This document shows, piece after piece, positions 25,273 through 33,228 of a stretch of DNA of 64,000 nucleotides. The notes under the pieces are model-generated. The model worked only from the letters and a program-made list of their open reading frames with translations, was not told where the DNA came from and ran no database searches. Made by a program: the position numbers and the translations under genes. Location: assembly GCF_008274585.1 (NCBI RefSeq), contig NZ_VTRT01000001.1, forward strand, positions 558,001 through 622,000, read 5' to 3'. Source of the DNA: Pedobacter sp. BS3 (GTDB taxonomy: Bacteria > Bacteroidota > Bacteroidia > Sphingobacteriales > Sphingobacteriaceae). The stretch's first letter is position 1. Each line of letters opens with the position of its first letter.

Positions 25273-26760
25273 ATGAAAATGAATAATATAAAAGCAGTGT
25301 TTTTGATACTTTTTCTGTTGCCATCAATATTGGGTTGTAAAAAGTATCTGGATATTAATCACGATCCCAATGCTCCTGAGAATGTATCAGAAAAATTGAT
25401 GCTTCCAGCTATATTAAGTACCTTTTCATTTGAGGTAGTTGGTGGATGGCCGGTACGTACATCAAGTTTATTAACTAAGCATTTAGCATATGCTACCGCA
25501 GGACCTCATGAGGGCAATTATAGAATTACAGCTGATGATACAGACAATTTTTGGCGGTACTCCTCTTATACAGATGTGATGAACTCCAGCACAGTACTTA
25601 TAAAAAAAGCAGAAGCTAATGGTAATCCGGCATATAGTGCTATTGCCAAAATAATCATTGCTTGGAATATGTCTTATATAACAGATTGTTTTGGTGATGC
25701 GCCGTTTTCTGAGGCATTTAAAGCTGATGAGGGTATTGCACATCCTAAATATGATTCGCAGGAAGAAATTTATAAACAAATACAAAGTTTACTTGATGCG
25801 GCTATAGTAGATGCAGGAAAAGGAACAGGGCAAATTCCTGGCAGTGATGATCTGATATATGGTGGGGATATGATTAAATGGCAACATTTAGCATATACTC
25901 TAAAGGCACGTTTTTATTTGAGACTTTCTAATGCACCTGGGTATTCTGCCAGTACACAAGCAAATTTAGCATTACAAGCATTGGATGCAGGTGCTATCAC
26001 AGAAACAGAGATGCCTAAAACTCAATATTTTGACAAAGCGGGAGCAGAAAACCCATGGTATCAATATACTATTGATGGTAAATGGACAACCTCAGATAAA
26101 CCATCTATATTTTATATTAATTTATTGTCATCAATGAATGACCCGCGTTTGCCATATCAAATAGATCCTGTTGCTACCGGTGCTGACGCAGGTAACTATG
26201 TAGGTGTCACTAATGATGCCCCACCTAAATCTCTTGTTAATTACTCTTCTATAGGGTCATTTTATAGTGCTGCTGATGCGCCTTTATATATGTTAGTTTA
26301 CGCAGAGGTGCCTTTTATAAGGGCTGAAGCAGAATTTTTGAAGGCAGGCAAAGTGGTTAATACCAATGTAATAAATGCTTATAATGCTGGTATAGATGCC
26401 TCAATGGCTATGTACGGTATAACTGATGCTCTCACAATAAATACATATAAGGCTAGCAATCAATTAAGCCTATCATCAGCAACTGCTTATAATCAGATAA
26501 TGACACAAAAGTATATCGCTAACTTCTTGCAATTTGAACCGTATAATGATTTTAGAAGAACAGGGTATCCAGCTTTAACGGTAAATAATGAAGTATATCC
26601 CGGTGAAGAATTAGATATTGAACCTGTTATACCAACTATTCCGGTAAGATTTCCTTATCCTTCTTCTGAGCGTTCATATAATGAAGCGAATATTCCATCT
26701 TCGGTACCATCTGCGTTTTTACAAGCCCTTCAAATTCCGGTGTGGTGGGATAATAATTAA
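25273..26760 (+). CDS. SusD/RagB family outer-membrane lipoprotein (SusD-like_2 type)
   Basis: 495 residues, lipobox ILGC (Cys22), then KYLDINHDPNAPENVSEKLMLPAILS, typical of the SusD-like_2 subgroup. Alpha-helical TPR-like segments follow (IIIAWNMSYITDCFGDAPFSEAF) and the C-terminus has QKYIANFLQFEPYNDFRRTGYP, a well conserved SusD region. It caps the SusC barrel and binds substrate at the cell surface. It lies 11 bases after SusC and shares the same AT-rich composition. A strong bidirectional terminator follows. Confidence 0.93.
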   Translation: MKMNNIKAVFLILFLLPSILGCKKYLDINHDPNAPENVSEKLMLPAILSTFSFEVVGGWPVRTSSLLTKHLAYATAGPHEGNYRITADDTDNFWRYSSYTDVMNSSTVLIKKAEANGNPAYSAIAKIIIAWNMSYITDCFGDAPFSEAFKADEGIAHPKYDSQEEIYKQIQSLLDAAIVDAGKGTGQIPGSDDLIYGGDMIKWQHLAYTLKARFYLRLSNAPGYSASTQANLALQALDAGAITETEMPKTQYFDKAGAENPWYQYTIDGKWTTSDKPSIFYINLLSSMNDPRLPYQIDPVATGADAGNYVGVTNDAPPKSLVNYSSIGSFYSAADAPLYMLVYAEVPFIRAEAEFLKAGKVVNTNVINAYNAGIDASMAMYGITDALTINTYKASNQLSLSSATAYNQIMTQKYIANFLQFEPYNDFRRTGYPALTVNNEVYPGEELDIEPVIPTIPVRFPYPSSERSYNEANIPSSVPSAFLQALQIPVWWDNN

Positions 26761-26786
26761 TTAGTAAAAATTAGCTGTTAATTATA

Positions 26787-26824
26787 AACAAATAAAGGAA
26801 GCTTTTGAGCTTCCTTTATTTGTT
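26787..26824. terminator. Bidirectional terminator between SusD and the OmpA-family gene
   Basis: Arms of 17 bases (26787-26803 and 26808-26824, AACAAATAAAGGAAGCT and its complement) pair perfectly around TTTG, with T/A-rich flanks on both sides. It serves the two convergent genes. Confidence 0.85.
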
Positions 26825-26835
26825 ATTTTAATTCC

Positions 26836-28011
26836 TTATTTCCCCACCAACACCACTTCCACCCGCAAATTCTTCATCCCTAATACAGTGTCTTTAGTTT
26901 GTATCAGGGGAGTTTTACCGCCCATACCGGCACATGAGATACGATTTTCGGGAATATCCTGCTTCAATAAATATTTCTTTACGGCAATGGCCCGGTTAAA
27001 TGAGAGTGTTTGCAGGTAGCGCATATCGGCAAATACATTGTTGTTGGTATGCCCCACTAAGCGTACATTCAAACCGGGATAAAGCTGCAAAAATTTAACC
27101 AGCCGGTCCAGATCAGCCTGCGAGTTGGGTAAAATTTCATCCCGGTTAGGGGCAAAATGCACATTAAATAAGATCAGCTTATTGCCAGCTTTAATGGTAT
27201 CAAGCAAAAAATCGACCTGTTTCTGAGGCAGCGTGTCTAACATAATATCTTCTGTAGCAAACAAATATGCCTGGTGTGAGGCTGTAACATTAACCGGCCG
27301 GTTTAACGGAGCCTTCACGCTGTAAAATCCCAGGCTGTCTGTCTCGGTCTGACTGAGTAAAACACCGGTAGAATCATCTTCTAAAGCCACATTGGCAATT
27401 AGAGGCCTGTGATGCAGCTTATCTTTTACAAAGCCTTTGACCTGGCCGGTCATGGCATAATCCGGCTTTAAAGATAACGATATGGTAAAGCCTCTGCCCT
27501 GGGGATAGATGTTATCTACCAGCAACGCTAAGCTGTCGTTTTGCTTTACCATCACAGGGCTGGAATAGCTTTTCCCCGGGCCCGGGGTAACAAACATAGC
27601 CGTATATCCGCCTTTAATACCGGTTTTTGACCGTAGCGTTTTATCATTCCGGGCATTATTTGAGCGTATAAGCAGTTGCTGCTGCAGCGGATCCTTGTAG
27701 GTGAACAGCATCCAGTCGTAATCGTCGTCTGTACTTTCCGGAGTAATTTCAAACTCAAAGATCCCGTTCATAGGCATAACCACCTTAAACCAAACACTGT
27801 TACGTTCTTCTTTAAAATAAATGTGTGAGCGTTGTGGATCTAACGGAAACTCCTGAACGTTACCAAAGCCCTCCGGCGACCGGCTGAATGTATATTGCCG
27901 GTTGACTTGTAGCTCAATGGCCCCGGGAAGATCGGCAGCCAGCGTGTTTAGCTGTTGTGCCTGGCAGAAGGTATGAGCAAAAAACAGTCCGATGAGAGCA
28001 TACCGGAACAT
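26836..28011 (-). CDS. OmpA family protein with C-terminal peptidoglycan-binding domain
   Basis: 391 residues with a signal peptide (FRYALIGLFFAHTFCQAQ). Residues about 30-190 form a beta-rich region of unknown type; 205-275 look like a carboxypeptidase-regulatory/CnaB-like fold (GQVKGFVKDKLHHRPLIANVAL...DSLGFYSVKAPL). From about 280 the OmpA C-terminal domain follows: NVHFAPNRDEILPNSQADLDRLVKFLQLYPGLNVRLVGHTN, then LSFNRAIAVKKYLL. It should tether outer membrane to peptidoglycan. It is two bases downstream of a DoxX-family gene. Confidence 0.88.
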   Translation of the reverse strand: MFRYALIGLFFAHTFCQAQQLNTLAADLPGAIELQVNRQYTFSRSPEGFGNVQEFPLDPQRSHIYFKEERNSVWFKVVMPMNGIFEFEITPESTDDDYDWMLFTYKDPLQQQLLIRSNNARNDKTLRSKTGIKGGYTAMFVTPGPGKSYSSPVMVKQNDSLALLVDNIYPQGRGFTISLSLKPDYAMTGQVKGFVKDKLHHRPLIANVALEDDSTGVLLSQTETDSLGFYSVKAPLNRPVNVTASHQAYLFATEDIMLDTLPQKQVDFLLDTIKAGNKLILFNVHFAPNRDEILPNSQADLDRLVKFLQLYPGLNVRLVGHTNNNVFADMRYLQTLSFNRAIAVKKYLLKQDIPENRISCAGMGGKTPLIQTKDTVLGMKNLRVEVVLVGK

Positions 28012-28013
28012 TG

Positions 28014-28421
28014 TTATTTTTTATCGACACTGTATTTTCCAGGCCCAATAAAGGCCATACCAATAAACACAATACCGGCTTCAATGGGATGCGATGCCTC
28101 GTTGAAGCCCTGCCCCATAGCAAAATGATTCATAGCAGCCATCAGCATAACAAACGCCAGCAGTAAGCACGCGGGACGGAATGCCAATCCGATAAGGAAC
28201 AAAAAACCGCCAAAAGTTTCGGTTAAGGCAGCCATTAATCCCCAGAACACCGGGTAAAATGTGATATGAATATTCTTCATAGCGCCTCCAACAGCTTTCC
28301 ACATTTCAGGCCCGCCGGCTAATTTAGGATAGCCGTGCAGAATAAACATGATGCCAACGCCTATACGTAATAACAGCAGACCTGTATTTTTATATTTTCC
28401 GAGGTTAGATAATAATGCCAT
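28014..28421 (-). CDS. DoxX family membrane protein
   Basis: 135 residues with four hydrophobic helices. GLLLLRIGVGIMFILHGYPKLAGG at the N-terminus is the DoxX signature, and FGGFLFLIGLAFRPACLLLAFVMLMA follows. Family members are small redox-related membrane proteins of unclear activity (thiosulfate:quinone oxidoreductase subunit or oxidative-stress partners). It overlaps transcriptionally with the OmpA-family gene (2-base gap), an unusual pairing I cannot explain. Confidence 0.85.
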   Translation of the reverse strand: MALLSNLGKYKNTGLLLLRIGVGIMFILHGYPKLAGGPEMWKAVGGAMKNIHITFYPVFWGLMAALTETFGGFLFLIGLAFRPACLLLAFVMLMAAMNHFAMGQGFNEASHPIEAGIVFIGMAFIGPGKYSVDKK

Positions 28422-28835
28422 GATAATTTCAGTTTAAATGGTTGTTAAAATATACTCAAAAGTACTAATAAAAGTGTATGTATTATATAGAGCCATTCTC
28501 AAACTAATTAAAACGCTAAATGATAATGAATTCAGATTATTAAGAAGATATTTCCTTCGATAGGAAGCCTTTGCGGGTAAGAAATTACAGCCGGCAAAAG
28601 AAGCTATAGCTGCAATTGAAACACCTTCTCCGGCTTAAGTTTCCAGCTTTGGGGCAGGGGTTAACTTAAGCCTTATTCTGCACATAAAACAAGGCCGCAA
28701 TTTAACCCGGCAGCAGGTAGTTATTCAGCATAAGTAAGTTTTTTGCAAAAACGTTGTCAACTTTACCGGGCGCTTTGCCGGTAAAGTTGACAACGGGTTC
28801 CGGCCGGTTATTCATAAATCCGGGTGTTATATTCT
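28422..28835. other. Intergenic region, no gene seen
   Basis: Contains the DoxX promoter side and the terminator of the dciA-like gene. The segment 28500-28740 has no coding frame or convincing structure. Confidence 0.4.
28753..28794 (-). terminator. Terminator of the recF-dciA-like unit
   Basis: GTTGTCAACTTTACCGG (28753-28769) and its complement (28778-28794) pair perfectly over 17 bases; on the minus strand the stem is followed by CGTTTTTGC. Confidence 0.8.
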
Positions 28836-29126
28836 TCACAACAGCACCATTTCCTCAATTACCACAGAGCCTGCCCGCTCGTTCATGCGGTCGATGATCT
28901 GCTGGCGTATCATCATCAGCTCGTTTTTTATTACCGACGATTCTACCCGTACGTACAGTTTGCGGTCGCGGATGTAGAGGGTTTTGGTGCGGTTGGCAAT
29001 GGCTTTGCCCATCATTTCGGGCCAAGCGGCAACAAGCGAAGTTTCATCAAACTTGCGTTTAATGTTATACACTTTAAGCAGTTGCTCAAACACTTCCTTT
29101 AAAGGTTTATCGTTGCTGCGGTTCAT
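28836..29126 (-). CDS. DUF721 / DciA-like protein
   Basis: 96 residues: KEVFEQLLKVYNIKRKFDETSLVAAWPEMMGKAIANRTKTLYIRDRKLYVRVESSVIKNELMM fits the DUF721 (DciA) domain. DciA is the ancestral loader of the replicative helicase DnaB, and in Bacteroidetes short DUF721 proteins sit next to recF. Its start overlaps recF by four bases. Membership is fairly clear; the loader role in this phylum is inference. Confidence 0.83.
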   Translation of the reverse strand: MNRSNDKPLKEVFEQLLKVYNIKRKFDETSLVAAWPEMMGKAIANRTKTLYIRDRKLYVRVESSVIKNELMMIRQQIIDRMNERAGSVVIEEMVLL

Positions 29127-30223
29127 GATGTTACGGTACCTTTATCTACGTTGAACAGTTTTACAGGCACGCTGATATCATCAAAAATACGCAATATTCT
29201 TTCGGCGTTGGTATCGGTAATAAAAATCTGGCCGAAATCATCGTGCGATACCATTTGCATCAGCTTGCGGGTACGCTTTTCATCCAGTTTATCAAAAATA
29301 TCGTCCAGCAGGAGCAGGGGCTTAAAGCCTTTTTGCTGTTGCAGATACGTATACTGAGCCAGCTTTAAAGCTATCAGGAAAGATTTTTGCTGTCCCTGCG
29401 AACCAAATTTTTTCATGGGCAGGCCGTGAATGGTAAAGCTTAGCTCATCTTTATGAATACCCGTTGTAGTGCGTTCCAGGATACGGTCGCGTTCAGTATT
29501 GCGTTGCAGCAATCCGGCAAAATCATCGTGCAAAAGCTGCGACTCGTATACCAGCTCCACCTGTTCGGCATCTTCCGTAAGGTAGTGATAATGCTTGTTA
29601 AAAACCGGTATAAACGCTTCCATAAACATCTTGCGCTTTTCGAAAATACGCTGTCCGGATGCTACCAGCCGCTCATTGAATATTTCCAGTAGCTGCGGGT
29701 CATAACGTCCGGTATCGGCAATTTGCCGCAATAAGCTGTTGCGGTTTTGCAGGTGCTTGTTATAGGCGATCAGTTCATCCAGGTAATGATTATCGGTTTG
29801 CGAGATGGAATTATCTACAAATTTCCGGCGCTCTTCGCTGCCTTCAATAATAATGCTGATGTCATACGGTGAGATCATCACCAGCGGGAACAAACCGATA
29901 TGATCAGCCAGGCGCTGGTACTCTTTCTTATTGCGCTTAAACTGCTTTTTTTGCGAGCGTTTTAATGAGCAGGCTATAACCTCGGTTTGTGCGGCACGCT
30001 CAAAAACACCCTGAAGCATAAAAAAATCGGCTCCCTGCAAAATCTGCTGCACATCAATAGGGTTGAAATAGCTTTTGCACAGGCACAGGTAATGTATGGC
30101 GTCCAATAAATTGGTTTTGCCGGCGCCATTATCACCCGCAAAGGCATTAACCGTTTCCGAAAAGCTTAATTCGGCCTCGGCATAGTTTTTAAAATTGAGC
30201 AATGATAATTTTTGCAGCCACAT
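29123..30223 (-). CDS. recF: DNA replication/repair protein RecF
   Basis: 366 residues with the SMC-like ABC head: Walker A GDNGAGKTNLLDAIHYL near residues 30-46, signature-like GSQGQQKSFLIALKLAQ near 285, and Walker B KPLLLLDDIFDKLDEKR. RecF binds gapped DNA and helps RecOR load RecA. The gene begins MWLQKLSLLNFKNYAEAELSF, the usual RecF start. A four-base overlap joins it to the DciA-like gene. Unlike in many bacteria it is not beside dnaA/dnaN/gyrB. Confidence 0.95.
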   Translation of the reverse strand: MWLQKLSLLNFKNYAEAELSFSETVNAFAGDNGAGKTNLLDAIHYLCLCKSYFNPIDVQQILQGADFFMLQGVFERAAQTEVIACSLKRSQKKQFKRNKKEYQRLADHIGLFPLVMISPYDISIIIEGSEERRKFVDNSISQTDNHYLDELIAYNKHLQNRNSLLRQIADTGRYDPQLLEIFNERLVASGQRIFEKRKMFMEAFIPVFNKHYHYLTEDAEQVELVYESQLLHDDFAGLLQRNTERDRILERTTTGIHKDELSFTIHGLPMKKFGSQGQQKSFLIALKLAQYTYLQQQKGFKPLLLLDDIFDKLDEKRTRKLMQMVSHDDFGQIFITDTNAERILRIFDDISVPVKLFNVDKGTVTS

Positions 30224-30231
30224 ACCTGGTG

Positions 30232-30290
30232 TTAAGTCAAAAGTTAAAAGTCAAAAGTTGAATGTAGTGAAACCCCGACCCTTCGGGGTC
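30232..30290. repeat. TCAAAAGT/TTAAAAGT repeat with CCCCGA hairpin
   Basis: AAGTCAAAAGTTAAAAGTC followed by AAAAGTTGAATGTAGTGAAA and an ACCCCGA/TCGGGGT hairpin (30272-30289). The same block occurs inverted at 31936-31990 (GAACGTAGTGAAATCCCG on the complementary strand), so the unit is dispersed. Confidence 0.6.
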
Positions 30291-30505
30291 AAAACCAGCA
30301 ACAGGCTTAAATCAATAATATCAAAAACAAATTTACAGGTTAGTTTTATAGATAACTTAACACTGTTGCGCAAATGTAAGGTTTCGCCGGGCAAATAGCT
30401 ATCGTGTAAGCACATTTTAAATCTCCCGGAGCTAGCCTGGAATGATGTAAAAAGCAGGCAATAATGCACGGTGAATGACAATCAATTAAACAATTTAGCA
30501 ATAGA

Positions 30506-30536
30506 GTTGATACTACGCCTGAAAAATGTATTTTTG
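30506..30536 (+). promoter_or_regulatory. Promoter of the TPR-ribH unit
   Basis: GTTG (30506-30509), 19 bases, then an exact TATTTTTG (30529-30536). Its position shows that the in-frame upstream start at 30526 is inside the promoter, so translation must begin at 30559. Confidence 0.65.
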
Positions 30537-30558
30537 CAGACCTAATTTTTTTACGCAA

Positions 30559-31239
30559 ATGGCGAAAGATCAAAAAGATAAGGCTGCTCAGCATAACTCA
30601 TTAAAGGATACAGGCAGCTTTGTGCAGGAGAATCAAAAAAGCCTGTCGTTTATCGGCGGGGCTATTATTGTGCTTATTTTACTTTATTTCGGCTACCAGA
30701 AGTTTTACCTGGCGCCGCGTGCAGAAAAAGCGGCTAACGAAATGTTTAAGGCCGAAGAATATGCTGCTGTTGACTCACTTTCAGACCGTGCCATAAAAGG
30801 CGATGGCTCATATCCGGGCTTTGAAAAAATTGCCGATGAATATTCAGGCACTAAATCGGCCAATATTGCCAATGCCTATTTGGGCGGATTATACCTGCAA
30901 AAAGGCGAATATCAGAAAGCTATTGAAGCGCTGGGAAATTACAGCAGCACCGGTAGCCCGGTAATTGATCCGTTGGTTTTGGGCATGACAGGCGATGCGT
31001 ACAGCGAGCTGAAAGAGTACGATAAGGCAATAACCTATTACAAAAAAGCTGCTGACAAGAACGATAATTCGTTCACTGCGCCGATGTTCCTTAAAAAGCT
31101 GGGACTGGTTTATGAACAGCAAAAAGATTACGATGCTGCGCTGGACGCATACAAGAAAATAAAAAATAAATATCCAGAAAGCAGCGAGGCAATGAACATT
31201 GACGAATATATTGCCCGTAACGAAGCTCGAAGCAAATAG
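30559..31239 (+). CDS. Membrane-anchored tetratricopeptide repeat protein
   Basis: 226 residues from the ATG at 30559 (MAKDQKDKAAQHN...). A charged N-terminal 20 residues precedes one transmembrane helix (LSFIGGAIIVLILLYFGYQKFYL), and the rest is TPR-like: ANAYLGGLYLQKGEYQKAIEALGNY, LVLGMTGDAYSELKEYDKAITYYKKA, FLKKLGLVYEQQKDYDAALDAYKKIKNKYP. The topology resembles YfgM-type periplasmic chaperone partners. The gene precedes ribH, with a hairpin between. No specific function can be given. Confidence 0.85.
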   Translation: MAKDQKDKAAQHNSLKDTGSFVQENQKSLSFIGGAIIVLILLYFGYQKFYLAPRAEKAANEMFKAEEYAAVDSLSDRAIKGDGSYPGFEKIADEYSGTKSANIANAYLGGLYLQKGEYQKAIEALGNYSSTGSPVIDPLVLGMTGDAYSELKEYDKAITYYKKAADKNDNSFTAPMFLKKLGLVYEQQKDYDAALDAYKKIKNKYPESSEAMNIDEYIARNEARSK

Positions 31240-31260
31240 AAACGCATAACAAAAGATATA

Positions 31261-31298
31261 ATGGTTATCGTGGCAACAGCTCGCGGTAACCATTTTTA
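31261..31298 (+). terminator. Hairpin between the TPR gene and ribH
   Basis: ATGGTTA (31261-31267) and TAACCAT (31287-31293) pair and are followed by TTTTTAC. It ends 7 bases before the ribH ATG, so it may attenuate ribH or simply end the TPR transcript. Confidence 0.5.
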
Positions 31299-31304
31299 CT
31301 ATAT

Positions 31305-31799
31305 ATGGCAACTCAGTTAAAAAACCTTTCCGATTTTTCAAACATTATCATCCCCTCTGCAAAGGGATATAAATTTGGCATTGTAGTAGCGCAATGGAAC
31401 GCCGGTATTACCGGTGCTTTATTAAATGGTGCATACAAACTGTTAACAGATAATGGTGCGGCAGAAGCCGATATTACCGTTATTGAAGTTCCCGGAAGTT
31501 TTGAGCTAACCTCAGGAGCCGATATGCTGCTGAATGCCCGTACAGATTTAGACGCTGTAATCTGCCTGGGTTGTGTTATACAAGGCGAAACACCACATTT
31601 TACTTTTATTTGCGATGCTGTTGCCAATGGTATCACACAATTAAATATTAAATACAACAAACCCGTTATTTTTGGTGTTTTAACTACAGATAACTTAGAT
31701 CAGGCAAAAGACCGTTCGGGTGGAAAACACGGTAACAAAGGCGATGAAGCGGCAGTTACAGCCATACAAATGGCCCATATAAAACATTCGCTCAGGTAA
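31305..31799 (+). CDS. ribH: 6,7-dimethyl-8-ribityllumazine synthase
   Basis: 164 residues. GIVVAQWNAGITGALLNGAYKLL, ITVIEVPGSFELTSGADMLL, AVICLGCVIQGETPHFTFICDAVANGI and PVIFGVLTTDNLDQAKDRSGGKHGNKGDEAA cover the whole lumazine synthase domain, including the catalytic His in ETPHF. It condenses 5-amino-6-ribitylaminouracil with 3,4-dihydroxy-2-butanone 4-phosphate in riboflavin synthesis. Other rib genes are not in the window. No FMN riboswitch was recognised upstream. Confidence 0.95.
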   Translation: MATQLKNLSDFSNIIIPSAKGYKFGIVVAQWNAGITGALLNGAYKLLTDNGAAEADITVIEVPGSFELTSGADMLLNARTDLDAVICLGCVIQGETPHFTFICDAVANGITQLNIKYNKPVIFGVLTTDNLDQAKDRSGGKHGNKGDEAAVTAIQMAHIKHSLR

Positions 31800-31872
31800 A
31801 TAAGTTACCTGTTTAGCGTTAAAAGCAGATAATGAAGGTAAGAAATCTCAGGCACCGGGTTTAGCAGTTTGA

Positions 31873-31990
31873 TTTTATGACCCCGAATGGTCGGGATTTT
31901 CCCGCACCGCCTGTCCCGAGAGAACGATTCGGGATAACGGGATTTCACTACGTTCAACTTTTAACTTTTTAATTTTTACTTTTGACTTTG
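31873..31990. repeat. Hairpins plus inverted copy of the TCAAAAGT repeat
   Basis: Two CCCGA/TCGGG hairpins (31882-31895 and 31914-31934) are followed by the inverted equivalent of the 30232 repeat: TTTCACTACGTTCAACTTTT with ACTTTTGACTTTG. It ends just before the promoter of the small lipoprotein gene. Confidence 0.55.
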
Positions 31991-31997
31991 CAATAGT

Positions 31998-32005
31998 TAC
32001 ATTTG
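31998..32005 (+). promoter_or_regulatory. -7 box before the small lipoprotein gene
   Basis: TACATTTG matches TAnnTTTG exactly, 19 bases before the ATG at 32025. The -33 region is T-rich without a clean TTTG at the right distance. Confidence 0.5.
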
Positions 32006-32024
32006 TACAGCAATTCGTGCTCTT

Positions 32025-32144
32025 ATGAAAAAACTGGCAATTGGTTTATTATTTGTGGCAATATCGGCAATGATGTTACAGTCGTGCTCATCAAAGCTAT
32101 GCCCGGCATATAACTCCTATCCAAAATCCAGAAGAGGCAGCTAA
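32025..32144 (+). CDS. 39-residue lipoprotein
   Basis: MKKLAIGLLFVAISAMMLQSCSSKLCPAYNSYPKSRRGS is split here as a signal (MKKLAIGLLFVAISAMMLQS) with Cys21 as lipid site, then about 18 mature residues with one more Cys and a basic end. A promoter box lies upstream and the next gene starts 26 bases later. Small lipoproteins of this sort with CPAY near the lipid site occur widely in Sphingobacteriaceae (from memory), but no function is known to me. Confidence 0.7.
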   Translation: MKKLAIGLLFVAISAMMLQSCSSKLCPAYNSYPKSRRGS

Positions 32145-32170
32145 AGCCTATCTCCTGCTTTACTTAAAAA

Positions 32171-32899
32171 ATGAGAGTCATACTTTCTCTGATTTTTGCC
32201 TATGCGTTATGCACGGGTTATTGTTTCTCGCAAAGTAAAAAAGAAGAAATAATTGACGAGATATGGGAATACTCGGGCGGTAAAAAGAACTGGAACGATT
32301 CACGCTTCCTGTCTTTTACCTGCCAGGCCAATTTTGGCGATAACACCCAGCTCAATGAGCATCTTTGGGACCGTTCTACCGGCGACTACCGTTTCGAGAC
32401 CATGCTGCCCGATAAAAAACAGCTGGTGGTTTTATTTAACATCAATACCCAAAAAGGCACAGCATACATTAACCGGCATCGGGTTACCGGCGATGACGCA
32501 AAAAAATACCTGGACGCTGCCTATAAGGCGTTTGTTCACGATACCTTTTGGCTGTTAGCGCCCCTTGAGCTTGAAAATACCCCTACATCGTTGCAGGATC
32601 CTGAAATGCTCGACGGGAAGCTTTACCAGGTTATCCATGCCCGGTTTAGCAAAAAAAACGCCCCGGTAACCGATCTGTGGTTATATGTTAACCCCGAAAC
32701 CGGGAAAATTAGCCAGTGGAAAGTACAACCGCCGTCAAAAAAAGGATTCAGGCTCTTTAAAAGCCAGCATTATAAAGATTTAGGCGGCGGCCTGCGTTTG
32801 GCAACCGTAAAAACCGGCGAAGACAATAACTGTTCTATCTCCTATCCCGTTGCCAGCGTATTATTAAGCGTAGAACCCGATAAATTAGTAAAACCATGA
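32171..32899 (+). CDS. Secreted LolA-like hypothetical protein
   Basis: 242 residues with a signal peptide (RVILSLIFAYALCTGYCFSQ). The body is beta-rich: FLSFTCQANFG, YRFETMLPDKKQLVVLFNINTQKGTAYINRH, DLWLYVNPETGKISQWKVQ, which is the pattern of the LolA/LolB-like 'unclosed barrel' (outer-membrane lipoprotein-sorting protein family). I do not recognise a named family. It overlaps the ytxJ gene by 4 bases, so the small lipoprotein, this protein and YtxJ likely form one transcript. Confidence 0.65.
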   Translation: MRVILSLIFAYALCTGYCFSQSKKEEIIDEIWEYSGGKKNWNDSRFLSFTCQANFGDNTQLNEHLWDRSTGDYRFETMLPDKKQLVVLFNINTQKGTAYINRHRVTGDDAKKYLDAAYKAFVHDTFWLLAPLELENTPTSLQDPEMLDGKLYQVIHARFSKKNAPVTDLWLYVNPETGKISQWKVQPPSKKGFRLFKSQHYKDLGGGLRLATVKTGEDNNCSISYPVASVLLSVEPDKLVKP

Positions 32900-33228
32900 C
32901 CTGGATACAACTCACCTCCCCACAGCAATTAGCGGACATTAAAAATTCCGCCGGCTACAGCATTATTTTCAAGCACAGCAACCGCTGCTCCATCAGCCTG
33001 ATGGCAAAAAAGAAGTTTGAGCTGGATTGGGATGCCTTACCGGATGATACCGCCCTGTATTTTCTGGATGTGCTTAATCATCGCGATATTTCAAATGCCG
33101 TTGCCGAGCAATTCCAGGTGCATCATGAATCGCCGCAGTTGCTCCTGATCAAAAACGGCGAATGTATCTATGAAACCTCTCACGGCGAGATCTCTGCCGA
33201 AGAAGCCGCGGAGCAGATAGCTGTTTAA
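32896..33228 (+). CDS. ytxJ: YtxJ-type bacillithiol system redox protein (monothiol)
   Basis: 110 residues with a thioredoxin-like fold: SIIFKHSNRCSISLMAKKKFE near residues 22-42 (Cys in RCSIS is the single redox Cys), LYFLDVLNHRDISNAVAEQFQVHHESPQLLLI with the cis-Pro, then a short C-terminal helix. Family members act in bacillithiol metabolism as bacilliredoxin-like proteins, so the strain probably makes bacillithiol. It overlaps the upstream gene by 4 bases. Confidence 0.88.
   Translation: MTWIQLTSPQQLADIKNSAGYSIIFKHSNRCSISLMAKKKFELDWDALPDDTALYFLDVLNHRDISNAVAEQFQVHHESPQLLLIKNGECIYETSHGEISAEEAAEQIAV

Larger units (their letters stand above)
30224..30558. other. Divergent promoter region of recF and the TPR gene
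   Basis: No gene. It holds a TCAAAAGT-type repeat with a CCCCGA hairpin next to recF, an exact TACATTTG (minus, 30378-30371) that could be the recF -7 box, and the promoter of the TPR-ribH unit at 30506-30536. Confidence 0.5.

Noticed and set aside
30526-30558. Longer start for the TPR protein
   Set aside because: It overlaps an exact -7 promoter box.
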